64,000 bases of DNA from Blastomyces gilchristii SLH14081 (GCF_000003855.2 NW_003101673.1:1315329-1379328); one strand, 5' to 3'; positions 23,781 through 36,807 are shown, counted from the first letter of the stretch. Notes: generated from the letters alone by a model not told the origin. Numbers and translations: made by a program.

Positions 23781-24012
23781 TTCTTTTTCAACACTGATAA
23801 TAGTGCTGTAGATAAGTATAATTCACTCAGATCTTACATCTTTGCTTTTATAAGTTGTGAATCATTGATTAAGTTATATAAGACTCATTTCAATTGTAAG
23901 CTTCTTCTTTTTCAACACTGATAATAGTGCTGCAGATAATTATAATTCACTCAGATCTTACATCTTTGCTTTTATAAGTTGTGAATCATTGATTAAGTTA
24001 TATAAGACTCAT
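23765..24012. repeat. Tandem duplication, period 124 bp
   Basis: CAATTGTAAGCTTCTTC recurs at 23767 and 23891, and the following ~120 bp are identical except for a few bases. It lies inside Gypsy-2. 124 is not a multiple of three, so it shifts the frame. Confidence 0.95.
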
Positions 24013-24439
24013 CTCTCTGATTCTTTCAATGCATATATTCTCAGAAAATGTGATTTGAGTATTTTATATGACTCAAATCATCTAGATTGAAACTTCTCAG
24101 AACTCTCATTGTATACAAGAACTCACATTCTTATCTTGAGACTTAATTTCTTAACTAGTGAGTCTCATATTCTTTTTGATTGAATTACTCAGTTCAGGAG
24201 TAACTCATTCACTTTTACACATGCATGACTGATCTCTTTCAATCTTGATTTCACATCTGTGACTGTTGCATTCACAACTGCTACTGCTACATTCACAACT
24301 ATTGTTTCCTTTCTCATCTTTTTCAAAGCATTCTTCAGAATGCGCGGATGCAATTCATACAACAGATAGAATGATGAATGCTTGAAGACTGCATACTGTC
24401 AAATCTGTGTAATCAGTAGCATCTGCCTGAGATATTCAT

Positions 24440-25202
24440 TTCATAGTCTTATAGACTTACTCACTAGATATTTTATCAGCATATTACTCAAGATTTCATT
24501 CAAGTGTTTCATCTTTCTGTTCATCTGTGAATAATATAATGTTATTCTACAATGTCTTGTCTGTAACTGACTTATAAAATATCTCACTGCTTCTTCTACA
24601 AGGTTCACACTGTTATCAGTTAGAATCTCACACAGCATTTCATAGTTAACATAGATCTCATTATATAGAAACTTCATCATCATCTTCTCTGTTATCTCTG
24701 AAACTGCTTTTGCAACTGATCAGTCAGTAGTGTAATCAATAGCAGTGATTATTCATCAATTTTCATTTAGCATTCGCGGCAATATGTCTATGAGGTTCAC
24801 TTCTCATTATTTAAACAGTTGTATTATATACTCTATCTGATATTACACTTTCTCACATTCTAATTCTTTCTTAGATTCTTTCATAATCTGGCAATTCAGG
24901 CACTTGTAAGCATACATCTGAATGTCCTCAGTCATACTTGATCAGTATGCTTTTGATTCAAGTACACTCATAAGTTCAGAGCTTTCTAAGTGACTGAATT
25001 CCTTGTGCATGTAAGTTATCAAGTTGTGTCTAAATGAAGATTCTAGATAGAGAGCTTCTGTATATTCTAGATCACAGTAAAGTATAATATCATTTTTCAA
25101 TTTCTTCAGCTTGAAGTTCAGAAGCATCTTTTCTACTACTCTCATAAGACACTTATCATCTGACATCTTGTTATTCTCTAAGTGAGAGATTATAGTATTC
25201 AC
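24440..25202 (-). pseudogene. Gypsy-2 integrase relic (zinc-binding and core)
   Basis: Minus-strand 24942-25202 ends with RHNLITYMHKEFSHLESSEL, the H-x-n-H part of the integrase H2C2 finger, and CLNCQ follows a stop. 24441-24683 carries ILTDNSVNLVEE, containing the second core Asp (TDN), and YYSQMNRKMKHLNEIL, where the family has H-P-Q-x-N-G-x-x-E-x-x-N. It acts in integrating the cDNA. Stops and changed residues rule out activity. Confidence 0.75.
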
Positions 25203-25399
25203 TCATTCTGATTTCTTACATTTTCTCAGCATATTTAACACAAACATTTCTTATGTCTGATTCACAGAACTCTCATTCATGCAATCAGATCTGTAACTGA
25301 TTATATCAGATATCTCAGCATTCAATTTCTTTCAGTATTTAATATGAAGATTATACACTTGAAACTCTGAGATTCAATATACTAAGCATTTGAAAGATT

Positions 25400-26460
25400 T
25401 TGTTATTAATTGTAGATAGACAAGGCTTTCATGATTCATAATCATTATTGTCATATGTCTATTATTGATATATCTATCTCACAACATCAGTGTGTGCTTA
25501 ATCACTAGCAATTTCTTTTTATACACTGAGTAATTGAGCTCAGTGTCTGATAGTTTTCTATCATTATACATTATCAGATGCAGCTTGCTGTTCTTACTCA
25601 TCTGTAGAAGAGTATCTTCAATAGCTTATTCAGATACATTTATCTCAATGTAGAAAGATTTATCACAATCTGATTGAATAAGTACTGAGAATGTTATTAC
25701 ATATTCTCTCAGTGTGAGAAAAACCTCTTCATATATAGCATTTCAGATAATTGAATAAAACTTCTTCTTTTGCAGATTTGTATTCATTTCTCTTAAGAGA
25801 TCTGAGAGTGATGCAGATATTCATGTGAAATTCTTGATAAATCTGCAGTAATATGAGACTAACTCAAGAAACTATCATATATAATATATATTCCTCAGCC
25901 GCGGTCAATTCACTATGACATTCAATTTCTTCAGAATGAGATGTATACAGTCATCACTCACTATATATTCTACAAACTTCAACTCTTTCATTTCAAACAC
26001 ACATTTGATTAATTTAACATAGAGCTTATACTCTGTCAGAGTTGTAAGCACTTCATTGAGATGCTTCAGATATTCATTATATAAGTTTGAAAAGACTAGA
26101 ATATTATCAAGATATACAAGATATAAGATTTCATTCTGTTTATAAAGAATTGTATTCATTATCATTTGAAAGATGACAGATGCATTTGTCAGATCAAATG
26201 ATATTATCAAGAATTTAAACTTCTTTTATTATATATTAAACACAGTTCACAGAACTGATAGTTCATCTACATAGATCTATCAGTATTCTGAGAGAAGATT
26301 GATCTTCAATAGATATCAGATGTTTTCAATCATATTCAACTGTTATTAAATCTATGACAGTGAATATTTATTCTTAATCATAAGCTTGTTAAGTGCTTAA
26401 TAATTGATACACATCTGTCACTTCTCATCTGTCTTTTTCATAAATAGAACTGAAAAGCCT
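25400..26460 (-). pseudogene. Gypsy-2 reverse transcriptase / RNase H relic
   Basis: Minus-strand 25905-26210 shows FDLTNASVIFQMIMN and VYLDNILVFS, where YLDN stands for the catalytic YLDD box (one Asp lost), then KCVFEMKELKFVEYIVS. Further on (25400-25735) come FYIEINVSE, RKLSDTELNYSVYKKKLL and NHESLVYL, the RNase H order of Ty3/Gypsy elements. The N-terminal part of the RT is cut by MITE D at 26585. Confidence 0.85.
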
Positions 26461-26584
26461 CACATACTTGATGAGAATTATATGAGATTATATTCTAGAA
26501 GGTCTGTGATCTGATACTTCTGTTCTTCAAGATATGTTTGTGACAGAGAATATACATTCTGATTGACTTGTTTTGCATTCTCTG

Positions 26585-27090
26585 TAGACTGACTGCCAGA
26601 ATCATGAATTTCACATTTGATTTCATTTGATCTGATCTCATACATTTCTTGACGTGAATCCCGCTGAGACTGGCTATCAAAAAAACATGTAAAGTGACTA
26701 TATATCAGATCTTAAAATGAAACCATGACTTGAAAAAAATGAGAAAGTGATTTCATTTGATCCCATTTAGTCCCATTCTTGGCATAAAGTTACTATTTTT
26801 AGACATTTTAAGGTTTTTTTTAAACTATTTTTAATTTTTTAAAAAGTAACACTTTTTGATAACACTCAAATGAGATTTAAAGTCATTTAAAGCAATAAAA
26901 ATAATTTAAATTAAGAAGTGAAAATCATGATCTCATTTGAAAAATGTGACAAGAGTAGACAGTAAGTCTCACTGAGACAGTATGAGACTACTATCTAATG
27001 TTAAAACTGTGTAATGAGATCAGTCAAATTGATAATGAAACTATCAAAAAATCTGGTTCTGATTTCAGACACGGTCACACGGTCAGTCTA
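26585..27090 (-). mobile_element. 506-bp hAT MITE, copy D
   Basis: Reverse orientation, TAGACTGACTGCC to CACACGGTCAGTCTA. Exact 8-bp duplications ATTCTCTG lie at 26577-26584 and 27091-27098. It disrupts the polymerase region of Gypsy-2. Confidence 0.93.
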
Positions 27091-27098
27091 ATTCTCTG

Positions 27099-29293
27099 TG
27101 TCAATCTTATGTACAAATCCTCATTTCAGCAGCAATTTCAGTGAAAGATCTGTTCAGAAGACCTTCTCATACTTCTTCAGAAGCTTCTTTATATACTTAT
27201 TCTCTCACATATTCTTTATCTTGATTTTCTTCACTTTCAGATTCTGTATGATATACAGAATGCTTTCAGATGAGGTCTTGTAAATTATTCTCTTTGCTTA
27301 TTAATGTGTAAGCAGATTTAATTCTTCTATATCAGAAATGTGAAATATTCTTCTCATATCAGTTGATAGAATTGTATGAACTGTTTTCTTTCTATCAGTC
27401 AATTATATATGATATATACATCATTAAATCTGTGAATTGAATCTTTAAAATCAATCAAGTCTGAGAATAAGATCATATTTCATATTCTGCAGCTCTCACA
27501 CTTAAATATAGCAAGATCATTCTTCAAAGTACAAGAGAACTCTTACTCTTACAGATAATATCAAATATTAATTATCAGATAATCTTATACATCAGAAATT
27601 CTTCACTCAGCAGATCTCTTTCAGTCTTCAGATTATATAATTATCAATATATTATATAGAAGCTTCTGTAGACTGTGTCTACTAACACTTTTACAGTCAT
27701 CTCTCAATTCTTACTAAAGTGCTTCTTATACATTAACATTTCAGATCTCAAGACATTGAGATGAGTATTCACTTCATTCTTCTTATTTACATCTTATTCA
27801 GAAGCCTTTTTCTTCTTTGTATTTACAGAATTCAGAGAATTATCTAACACAGACATCTCTTTCACTTTAAAGACTTTTTATAGAATATCAGTGAGTGTCT
27901 TCAAGCTTACTGATTTTACTAGTTTTTTAACTCTCTTACTTCTCTTGACTGTACACACTGAGTGTAATCTTTTATATCATGATTTTAGCATCTACAGTTG
28001 AAGTAAGCTCAATACTTATAATATCAAGATTTTCACTCAGAGAATTTCTTTTTCAGAGAATTCAGTACTTTAGTGATAATATTCAGATCTAGATTCATTA
28101 TATCTGAGTGTATAACTTATATTATAGAAGTCTGATTACTCATTCTTTACTGAAATATACTTAATTACAGTATTTTCTGTTGCAATTAACTCACTTGTTC
28201 TCATATAATAAGAATATTATATACTTTCTTCACTGTATCTGACTGTAAGATTAAGCATTTTCATTCTACTCTTAACTTGAGTGTAAGATCATGAATGAAG
28301 ATCTATAAATAGAAAGATGTTAAAAGCTCTTCATTTAATATAAGATAGTATAAACTGAAGTATATGAAGTATAATATAAGATTACTCACTTATCTATACT
28401 CAGTGAAGTATTTATAATACTTATCTTATATATTCACTTTCTCAAAGTTATGCAAGATTCATTTGAAAAACTTATTTTATATTTATAAGAATGAATATCA
28501 CTTCAGATCTGTGAAATTCATCTTTTTATCAGTTATTTATAATAACTTCACTTTTCTATATAGAAACACAGCAGATTTTAAGACTTATTAAAATTCTATT
28601 AACTATCTATCTGTGAGTTCATATTCAATTTAATAATATAATTACATCTGACTTAGTTAGCTGATTACAGCATCATTTTTTCAGTTACTATTAAAGCTTA
28701 ATAACTTCAGCAGATCTTCTGACTTAATATATTTCATACTCAGATTCTCATTCTGTATAATAGACTCTGATAATGTATACACTTCTAGAGAGATTGTGAA
28801 TAATCATGATAAAATCTTCAGATTTAGTATAGTTATCTATCTATATAAATATTCAATCTCTCACTGCAGATCTAAGATCTGATTTTCTCTATTCTTATTA
28901 ATAATAGTGATTGCATCAGTGAAGCTCTTTATAGTGAATACTTGATTCATAGTGAATATCAATTGTTATTTAACTTTCATCTCAGTCTGTTACTGTATAC
29001 ACAAGATCTTGATCTTGTTTAGAATTCTTATATATATACAGAGCTTTGATTTCAGTTCAGTGATCTCAGCTGTTTTTCTTACTACTTTGAGTAAATTCTC
29101 TAAGAGATTCTGTATATCTTTCAGTTCAGATAGCAGAGAAGAGTGTTATTTATATTAATTAGAAAAGATATTCATTTCAGTGATTTCTTATTAATTGTAT
29201 AATATCTATTGTTATATTACTGTATTATTATATCACTATATTATTATATTACTATATTATTATATAATTTCTATTATTATTATATAACTTCAG
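27099..29293 (-). pseudogene. Gypsy-2 5' internal region (protease/gag/leader), heavily mutated
   Basis: By position between the polymerase and the right (5') LTR this should hold gag and protease on the minus strand. It is very AT-rich, with TATTA repeats at about 29,200-29,280 just before the LTR. I could not recognise a specific motif. Confidence 0.5.
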
Positions 29294-29523
29294 TGATAAT
29301 CACTTCTCTCTTTTTATTCTTCTTTTGAGTAGAGAGCAGACTTTTTTAACTCTTATTCACTGCTCTCATTCTCTTTCTTATATCTCATCTATTTATATAT
29401 TATACATGATATTCATCTGAGTGTGAAGTTTTCTCTCTATAAGTAAAGCAGTATTAATTAAATACTCTTCTACTCACTACTCTTCATACACTATCTTTTG
29501 AGATACTCTAGAATTACACTGAC
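29294..29523 (-). repeat. Gypsy-2 right (5') LTR, left part (split by Gypsy-1)
   Basis: Matches the left half of the solo LTR at 6172-6640. It starts TGATAATCAC, giving a TG...CA LTR with the end at 37603. Homology breaks at 29523 and resumes at 37345, exactly around Gypsy-1. Confidence 0.8.
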
Positions 29524-30059
29524 TGTCACGCTCCCGGCCGCGTCAAGGCCCCGCTGCGGTTCCACACAGCTCATCACTTTCATGTGGATGATTTCATTCT
29601 GTTCAAACTGGTTTCCAACCACTCTATAACATCATTCAGATATATCATAGAAAGATCTGATTGATGAATATAAGAACTCTGCTTCTATACAAGATCAGCA
29701 AATTACTCTTTCTTAGTAATGAGACGCCGCTGAGGTATCACTCCAGCTATTCTCACTTATGAAATGAGAGAAGAATATTCACTTATTGTCTATATAGAAT
29801 AGCTAGATGCTGACTTCTCATCAAAGAAGTCAGTGATTCATTTCTTTTTCTTCTACTGAAATATATACAAGAGTTACTGTGTGTCTCATACAATCTTCTT
29901 AGTATACTAAGTATCATATCTGTGATATTCTCATAATAATTCTGTAGTCTACAAGCTCACTATTCAAGCAAGATAGTTAAGCTTACTTATATAGCTTCTT
30001 AAACAACTATCTTTATATAACACTGCTGACTAGTCACTGCTGCAGTTTCATCATGTTAC
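29524..30059 (+). repeat. Gypsy-1 5' LTR
   Basis: Begins TGTCACGCTCCCGGCCGCG and ends CATGTTACA. The first ~40 bp are unmutated and GC-rich; from about 29,565 the sequence carries RIP-like changes. Confidence 0.92.
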
Positions 30060-30189
30060 AATTTAAATCACTCAATCTGATTATAAGTTTGAATCAGTTA
30101 AGCTCTAACAGACTAATATAACCTCATGCATCTATACTGAAATTAATCTAACTTCACTCTCTGAGAGAAACATCACATCATTCTCTAGA

Positions 30190-31065
30190 GTGTGTACATC
30201 TCTATCTCAGCAGAAATTCAAGATTTCTGAAACTGCTACATATTTTGACATAAGCTCTTCAACTGCTCTGTCATCACCGCAGCCTCTACACATCTACATC
30301 TATCATGAAGATAGAGAGATTAAGATTAAAGATTCTCTGAAATATAAGAAAAACATCTTATCTGAATTTCACAGCTTTATCTATACTCTTGAATGAAAAT
30401 TTCACCTTAATCTGAGTTAGTATAATACTCACAAGATTTAAGTAATATACACTGTCAATCTTCTTGAAGGCATCTCTGTAACTACTTGAGTCACTAAGAA
30501 GAGAAAGCTTGAGTATATCAATACTATCATGACTTAAGAAGAATTCAAGAACTTTCTACTGAATTAAATTGAAGATCACTGTAACTGCAGCTTCACAGCA
30601 GCACAGCAGTTCAACTTATTATATTAATAAGATGATGAGAATTCTTTCAATTTCAATGTAAGATTTAAAGAATATTGAGAAAAATTAACTGATAATTTAA
30701 ATCAATTAAAAACACAGCTTTATCTTATAAAGTTGACTCATAAGATGCAGACAATGATATTATAATATCAGAGTTCATCAATTAATTATACTGAGCTTGT
30801 TAATCTGACTTTCTGAATCTATTTAAATAATCAATTCTCTGAGAAAAAGACTAATAAGATCTCTTCTAAGTAATTAATAATAGAATCTAAATAATGCTGT
30901 GATAACTTCAGTGCAGAGAAAGTAAAGAAAAATTTCAAGTATTCTGATTCTTCACTCACTGTGAAGAAATGTTAAAAAAGATTTGATAAAGATCTCTGTA
31001 TCAACTGCAGAGCTGATAATTATTATATCAGTGATTATAAGAAGCTGAAGAAGAAAAGAAACTGA
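30190..31065 (+). pseudogene. Gypsy-1 gag relic with zinc knuckle
   Basis: The plus strand carries helical coding-like segments with Trp-type stops. At 30998-31042 it reads CINCRADNYYISDYKK, which fits a C-x2-C-x4-H-x4-C zinc knuckle in which His and the last Cys have both become Tyr (CAT and TGT to TAT), as expected from RIP-like mutation. Gag packages the element RNA in the cytoplasm. Confidence 0.7.
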
Positions 31066-31149
31066 GAAGACATTTTCTCAAAGTTAACTTCTCTTCTGAC
31101 AAATGTATCTGTGGAAGATAAAGAAGAGAAAGAAAAGAATTAATAATTC

Positions 31150-32778
31150 TCATATCTCTGAGTTCATGTTATAATTATAATACATACTCTGAATGAAGAG
31201 ATACTAGTGAGATACCTACTTAACTCTGAGATGAATATCAACTTCATATTCTATTTCTTTTCTTTGATAAAGAGTTGAAAGAAGATAGATCTGTCAGATC
31301 ATATAAAATTTACTGATGAAATGAGATGTCACTGTTTTAACATAATTCAAGTGAAGTATGTAGTCACAGACTCAGAAGAAATCTTCAAGAAGAGCAGTCT
31401 GCTTCTTCACATAGTTAATATCATAGATGAGAACATCATTCTAGATCTTCTATAATTGAGAGAAAACAATTCTCTCATTGACTGAGTCACTCAGACATGA
31501 TAATACTATCTCACTGATAAAGAGATAGTAATAGAGAAATCTGAAGAGTTTCATTGAAAGAATCTTGAGAAAAAGATAGAGTTGATATACTATATAGCAG
31601 ATGATTGAGACTTGAGAACAGATGAAGAAGTCATCACTCTCACTGTAAGATTAGCAGCAGTATTCATTATTGAAGACAGACATATATGACATCTCTTTAC
31701 AGATTTTAAGAATGTCTTTTTAGAAAGAAAAGCAGTGAAGTTTTCTGATATAAAGATATAATATAAGATTTATCTTAAAGATGATATAACAGTGCTGTAT
31801 AAGCCTCTTTATAACTTGTCTGTAAAGAAATTGAATGTTCTATATAAATATCTTGAAGAAGTGTAATCAAAGAACTGAATACATTTATCAAAGAGTTCAG
31901 CAGAGACATCTATACTCTTTGTATTTAAGAAGAATGATAGGCTACATCTATGTGTAGACTACAGAGATTTTAATAAGATAACAGTTAAGAATTACTATTC
32001 ATTACTGTTGATTAATGAGATAATTGATTGATTATCTGAAGCAAAGATATTCTCAAAGATTGATATACAGAATATCTATCATAGAATCAGAGTTAATGAA
32101 GATAATGTTTGAAAAATGACTTTTTATATCAAGTACAGTAATTTTAAATATCTTATTTTATCTTTTAATCTTTGTAATGCTTCAGTCATCTTTCAGACCT
32201 ATATAAATGAGACACTGCAGAGCCTTGTCAACATCTTCTGTATAGTATACTTAAATAACATTCTAATCTTCTTAAAAATAGAGGAAGAACATGATACTCA
32301 TGTTTGAGAAGTATTAAGTCACTTGAGACAGTATTAACTCTATAGAAACACTGAAAAATGCTTGTTCTACATACAGAAGATTGATTTCTTAGATTATATT
32401 ATTAAGATAAATGACATTTCAATGAACAGAAGCTGAGTCTCTGTCATTGAGAATTGACTGATACTGCAGACATATCATGAGATGTAGATATTTCTAGAAT
32501 TTGTAAATTTCTACAGATAATTCATCTATACATATTCACAGATTACTGTCTCTCTTACAGATCTGTTAAAGAGAAGTGTGAAAGATAGAAAAATAAGACT
32601 GTTTATTCTTACTCAAGATACTGTACAGATATTTGCAGAATTAAAACAAGCTTTTATAAATATCATAATACTGAATCACTTTAACTCTGACTTACTCAGT
32701 CAGTGTGAGACTGATGTATCTGAGAATGAGATCTGTGAAATCTTTTCACAGTTGACACTGAAGATCTTTCAATATTAA
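31150..32778 (+). pseudogene. Gypsy-1 protease / reverse transcriptase relic
   Basis: From about 31,900: SILFVFKKND, LHLCVDYRDFNKITVKNYY and FSKIDIQNIYH (family F-x-K-x-D-L-x-x-A-Y), then at 32,245-32,262 VYLNNI in place of the catalytic VYLDDI. Next come EKCLFYIQKIDFLDYII and FLEFVNFYR. 32578-32778 is the connection region. The protease should lie in 31,150-31,500 but its Asp-Ser/Thr-Gly motif is not clear. Copy Gypsy-4 has the same domains on the minus strand at 61086-61286 and beyond 63257. Confidence 0.85.
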
Positions 32779-34100
32779 AAGAATTAGAGAATAATTATCT
32801 CTGAGAAAACAGATAATGAATTATCTCTGAGAGAAGACTTTTTTACAGAGTCTATAAAACACTATGAATAAAGATCAGTGATCTTCTTCTTCAAGAAGTT
32901 ATCACTTATATAAAGAAGATATAATACTTATAATCAGAAGATATTAGCAATTGTTGAATTCTTTAAGATCTGATAATATTATCTTCAGAATAGTAAGTAT
33001 TCAGTGTAAGTTCTCACTAATTATATAAATCTATATTACTTCTTAATAATAAAGAGCTTGATAGAATATTAAGCCAGGTGAGCAGAGCTGCTTTCAGAGT
33101 ATAATTTCTATATCTGATACTATTCAGATTAGCTTAACTCTGCTGATATACTGTCTAAATAATCTGATTATAATATTATTAATATAGAGAAGAATTCTAT
33201 AAAAGAATCTCTACTATTACTACAGAAGAAGCTGACTGCAGAGAATTGAGATTCTCTGAAGCTTAGAAACAGTACTGAAGAGACAGCTGTGTAACTCAGT
33301 ATAGAAGATAAAAGAGAATTCAGATTTTCACAGAAGATTAATATTAAAGATTATAAGCTTCTTATATTATATCTTATAATTATTAAATTAGTAAAGAATG
33401 AAATAATCTATAATCTTTCAATCTGACTACTTTTAAAATTTATTGATAAATTATAGAAGAGAGATATCTTTACTATAGCTTAAATTTAGAAGTTAAAGAA
33501 GAAATAATCTGATTTAAACTTGAAAGAGATAGATTCTGAGCAGAATAATACTGCTAAGAAATTAAGTCACTGATAACTAGAAGAATATAAACTTCTACTA
33601 CTGAATAATTCAGTCTTTATCTCTCATAGTAGAGTAATGTATCAGAAGTTATTAAGAATTTATTATAATAATCTTCATATAAAGTACTTTAAGTTAGAGA
33701 AGACTGAGAAGCTTCTAAAATATAAATATATTTAAGACAAGCTCTGAACAGATATCAAAGAGTATATTAAAACTTATAATATCTATCAAAGAATAAAGAT
33801 CTTATAGTATAAGTAATACAGTGAGTTAATATTACTATCTATTTTAAAGAGCTTATAATAAAATTTATCAATGAATTTCATAGTTAATCTGCTGAAGTTG
33901 ACAAGAGTCAAAGAATATAACTTAATTTTAATTATTATTAATTACTTTATAAAGATAATCAGATATATCTCTACTTATAAAAAGATTAAAGTCTCTGAAT
34001 TAACTGATCTATTTTTAGATATCATTATTTATAATCATAGTACTCTGAAATTATTAATAATAGATTAAGAATCTCTCTTCATCAGTAAATACTAATTGAC
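32779..34100 (+). pseudogene. Gypsy-1 RNase H / integrase relic
   Basis: RNase H-like text runs at about 32,880-33,180. The integrase finger follows with FISHSRVMYQKLLRI then NIYQRIKI (Cys pair changed to Tyr). 33871-34068 begins MNFIVNLLK and contains ILIIINYFIKIIRYIS, where the family has V-D-R-F-x-K; the first core Asp has become Asn. It matches Gypsy-4 minus 59796-59996 almost residue by residue. Confidence 0.8.
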
Positions 34101-34769
34101 TTTTTACTATTATCTTATAATAAGATGTCTTCTCAGTACTGTATTTCATCTACAGACTGATAATCAGACTGAATATCAGAATTAGATACTAGAACAGTAT
34201 TTTTAAGTATTCTATTTATATTATTAAAATAATTGACTTAAACATCTTCTAACTGCTGAATTTATATATAATAATATAAAGAATGTAATCTTAAAGATAT
34301 CTTCTTTCTATACTTATTATAAATATAATTCTTCATTATTCAGTAATATCACAGATGATGTTTTAAAGAAGAAGATAGATAGTTAAAATATTAGATAATT
34401 ATAGAGAATAAAGTATCTCTCAGTATTAAAAGTAAAAGTAAGATTGAAACTTTTAAATAAAATTTATAAAAAGACAGTGAAAAGTATTCACTATGCTCAG
34501 AAGTAATAGATAAAATACTATAATTAAAAATATCTTCTAATAAAGTTTTTGATAGAGAATTAAATACTACTTTTAGCAAAGAATATTAAGATAATGAGAC
34601 TATATAAGAAGCTTAGTAAGTGATGACTAGAATCTTTTCTAATAATAAGAGTGATAAATAAGTAGATATATAAGTTAAAATTACTTATAGAATTGAAATT
34701 AATTCATTCTATTTTTTATATTTTCTATTTAAAACTCTATAAGTAATATCTCAGAGCAGAGCTATCTTG

Positions 34770-34960
34770 ATTAGATAATATTAAGATTAAGAGTGATACT
34801 GAATATCTTATAAAGAAAATATTGAATAAATAAATATATTATAGCAAGCTTTAATATCTTATTAAATAAGAAAATTATCTATTATCAGAGAATTCATGAG
34901 AACTGCTTAAGTATTTAAAAAATACTGAGAAAGAGATTATAAGCTATAAGATAACTAATA
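34770..34960 (+). pseudogene. Gypsy-1 chromodomain relic
   Basis: At 34801-34950 one frame reads EYLIKKILNK, YYSKL, YLIK*ENYLLSENS*ELL, fitting the chromodomain core (YLVKW-x-x-Y then W-E) with both Trp codons turned to stops. In chromoviruses this domain steers integration to heterochromatin. This defines Gypsy-1 as a chromovirus. Confidence 0.75.
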
Positions 34961-35966
34961 GAGACTTCTCTATTATATATCAGAGATATTAAGTAAGAAA
35001 TACTACTTAAGATTTCTTATTTTTTCTTAAAGAAGTTTTTAGAGATAATCTTATAATAATAAGTTAGTATTTTATAGATTCTATAGTACTCTTCTTCTAT
35101 TTTCTCTCAAAGAGTTTTTTAAAAGTTTAATAAGACTATACAAGTATAAAATTCCTGAAGTAATTAATAAGAAAAGAAAGAGATATTTAAAATTAATAAA
35201 AAAAATTAATATTAATTAATCTGCAGACTGCTGCTAATTTAATGAGACTGTAGTCTACTGAAAAAGTAAAAAGAAAGAACTTCAGAGTCTATTTATTAAT
35301 AATTATATTCTTATTAAACTTATTCTTCACTGTTAAAGTCTTCAGTATTAGTATCTTTATCTATTAAGAAGTTAGTACTATAGTACTATAGAGAAGCATG
35401 CTGCAGAAGAGTATAAGAGATACTGAAAGTATTAACTTATTAACTTATAAAGTATCTCAGTTATCTACTTTAACTGAAGTGAGATTCTCTTTAATTAATA
35501 ATTAATCTCTGTAGTGCTTTTAATAGTAATACTAACTGATTTCTTCTTAAGATTAGTCATTCTGAGATATTTTTTCATCTTAAAGATTCATACTTTTATC
35601 TTCTTTTATAAATAAGTAAGAGAGATCTTCTCAGTCTTAATAGAATCTATTAATACTTAAAGCTCTGAGACTCTTACTCTATACTACTTAAATATCTAGA
35701 CTTCTTATTAGAATTAATATAATATCTTTCTATGAAGTAATACTTACAGAGAGATAGAAGTTATTATTACAGATATAATAAAAATAATGAGAGTGAGAGA
35801 AGAAGTGAATATATAAAATCTCTCTCTTCTTCAGCTGTTTAACACAGTATAGACAAGTAACAGTGTCAGTCAAAGACTGCATCAGAGTCTTTCTCACAGA
35901 GAAGATAAGAGCTATAAGATTTACAGACTCAACTTAGCAGTATTCTGAGCAGAGCTCAGATATACT
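34961..35966. other. Gypsy-1, between chromodomain and 3' ORF
   Basis: Very AT-rich element interior on the plus strand, stop-dense, with no motif recognised. It is mirrored in Gypsy-4 (about 58,100-58,990). Confidence 0.5.
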
Positions 35967-36350
35967 GTGAGAGAGAAACTACAGATTAGACTTCTCAGAG
36001 TCACTATTCTCAGAATCAAGCTCTTCTCAGATTTCTCTTTAAATGATCACATAGAGTCATATATCACTGTATTAATTGAGAGAGAGAGCAGCATTGCAAC
36101 AGCAGTAGAGAGAGCAGAGAACAGATCAGATACAAATACATCAGCTAGTAGAAGAAATAACATCTCACTGCAAGACATGATGACTATCACTGCAGCTGTG
36201 AGAGAAGCAGGAGAAGAAGAAGAAGAAGAAGATGTAATAATAAGAGTGATGCTTTCATGACTCATTGACACTGTCATCTTCATCTTCAATCTGACTTTCT
36301 TAACAGTCACAGAGGCTGCTGCTGCATCACAAAGACATTTATTCACTAGA
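35967..36350 (+). pseudogene. Gypsy-1 extra ORF between pol and 3' LTR
   Basis: An open plus-strand frame in element orientation: YITVLIERESSIATAVERAE, then SRRNNISLQDM, an acidic EEEEEED stretch, then after one Trp/Gln-type stop LIDTVIFIFNLTFLTV. Gypsy-4 minus 57555-57827 keeps the same frame (YVTVLTERESSITTV, ISRRDDISLQG, LIDTAVFIFNLAFLTV). Conservation of sense reading in two mutated copies suggests a real accessory protein with a hydrophobic C-terminal segment. No family recognised; the antisense frame is also open in both, which is a caution. Confidence 0.5.
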
Positions 36351-36807
36351 AAATGTCAGAATAAGTCCTTTATTATTCTTTAAGAATGATACTCTCATAC
36401 ACTCACTGTTACAATTGAGAGAGAGAAAAGAAAAATATTTCACAGAGAGAGAGATCTTTTTAAAAAAATTCTGTTACTACTGTTAACTTTGTCTCTAAAA
36501 TACATCACTTTTACAGAGAATTTTATATATAGAATGAAATATATTAAGAGATCTGTAAGTTACTTATTAACTACATTTTTCACATTTTAAATTAATATAT
36601 AAGAAACTCACTTATCACATATTTAATTTAAATAAAGATGAGAAAAGAAAGATCTACACAGTCAGTAGAAAAACTCATCTAATTCTTTATATTACACACA
36701 GTATATATAGTATTAAATCAGTTAATAACTATTGCTATATAATAAAGATAATTTCTAATTCAGTAATCTTAAGAGTATCAGAACTATGTTTTTAAAGAGA
36801 AGAGTAT

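Noticed and set aside
31900..34100. Mitochondrial origin or an alternative code reading TGA as Trp
   Set aside because: TAG and TAA stops also occur at Trp/Gln positions, catalytic Asp codons became Asn, Cys became Tyr, and homologous segments keep TGG. This is repeat mutation, not a different code.
36047..36346. Minus-strand 99-codon frame in Gypsy-1 as a real gene
   Set aside because: Antisense to the element. It is open in both copies, so it was considered, but the sense frame fits the element orientation; kept only as a caution.
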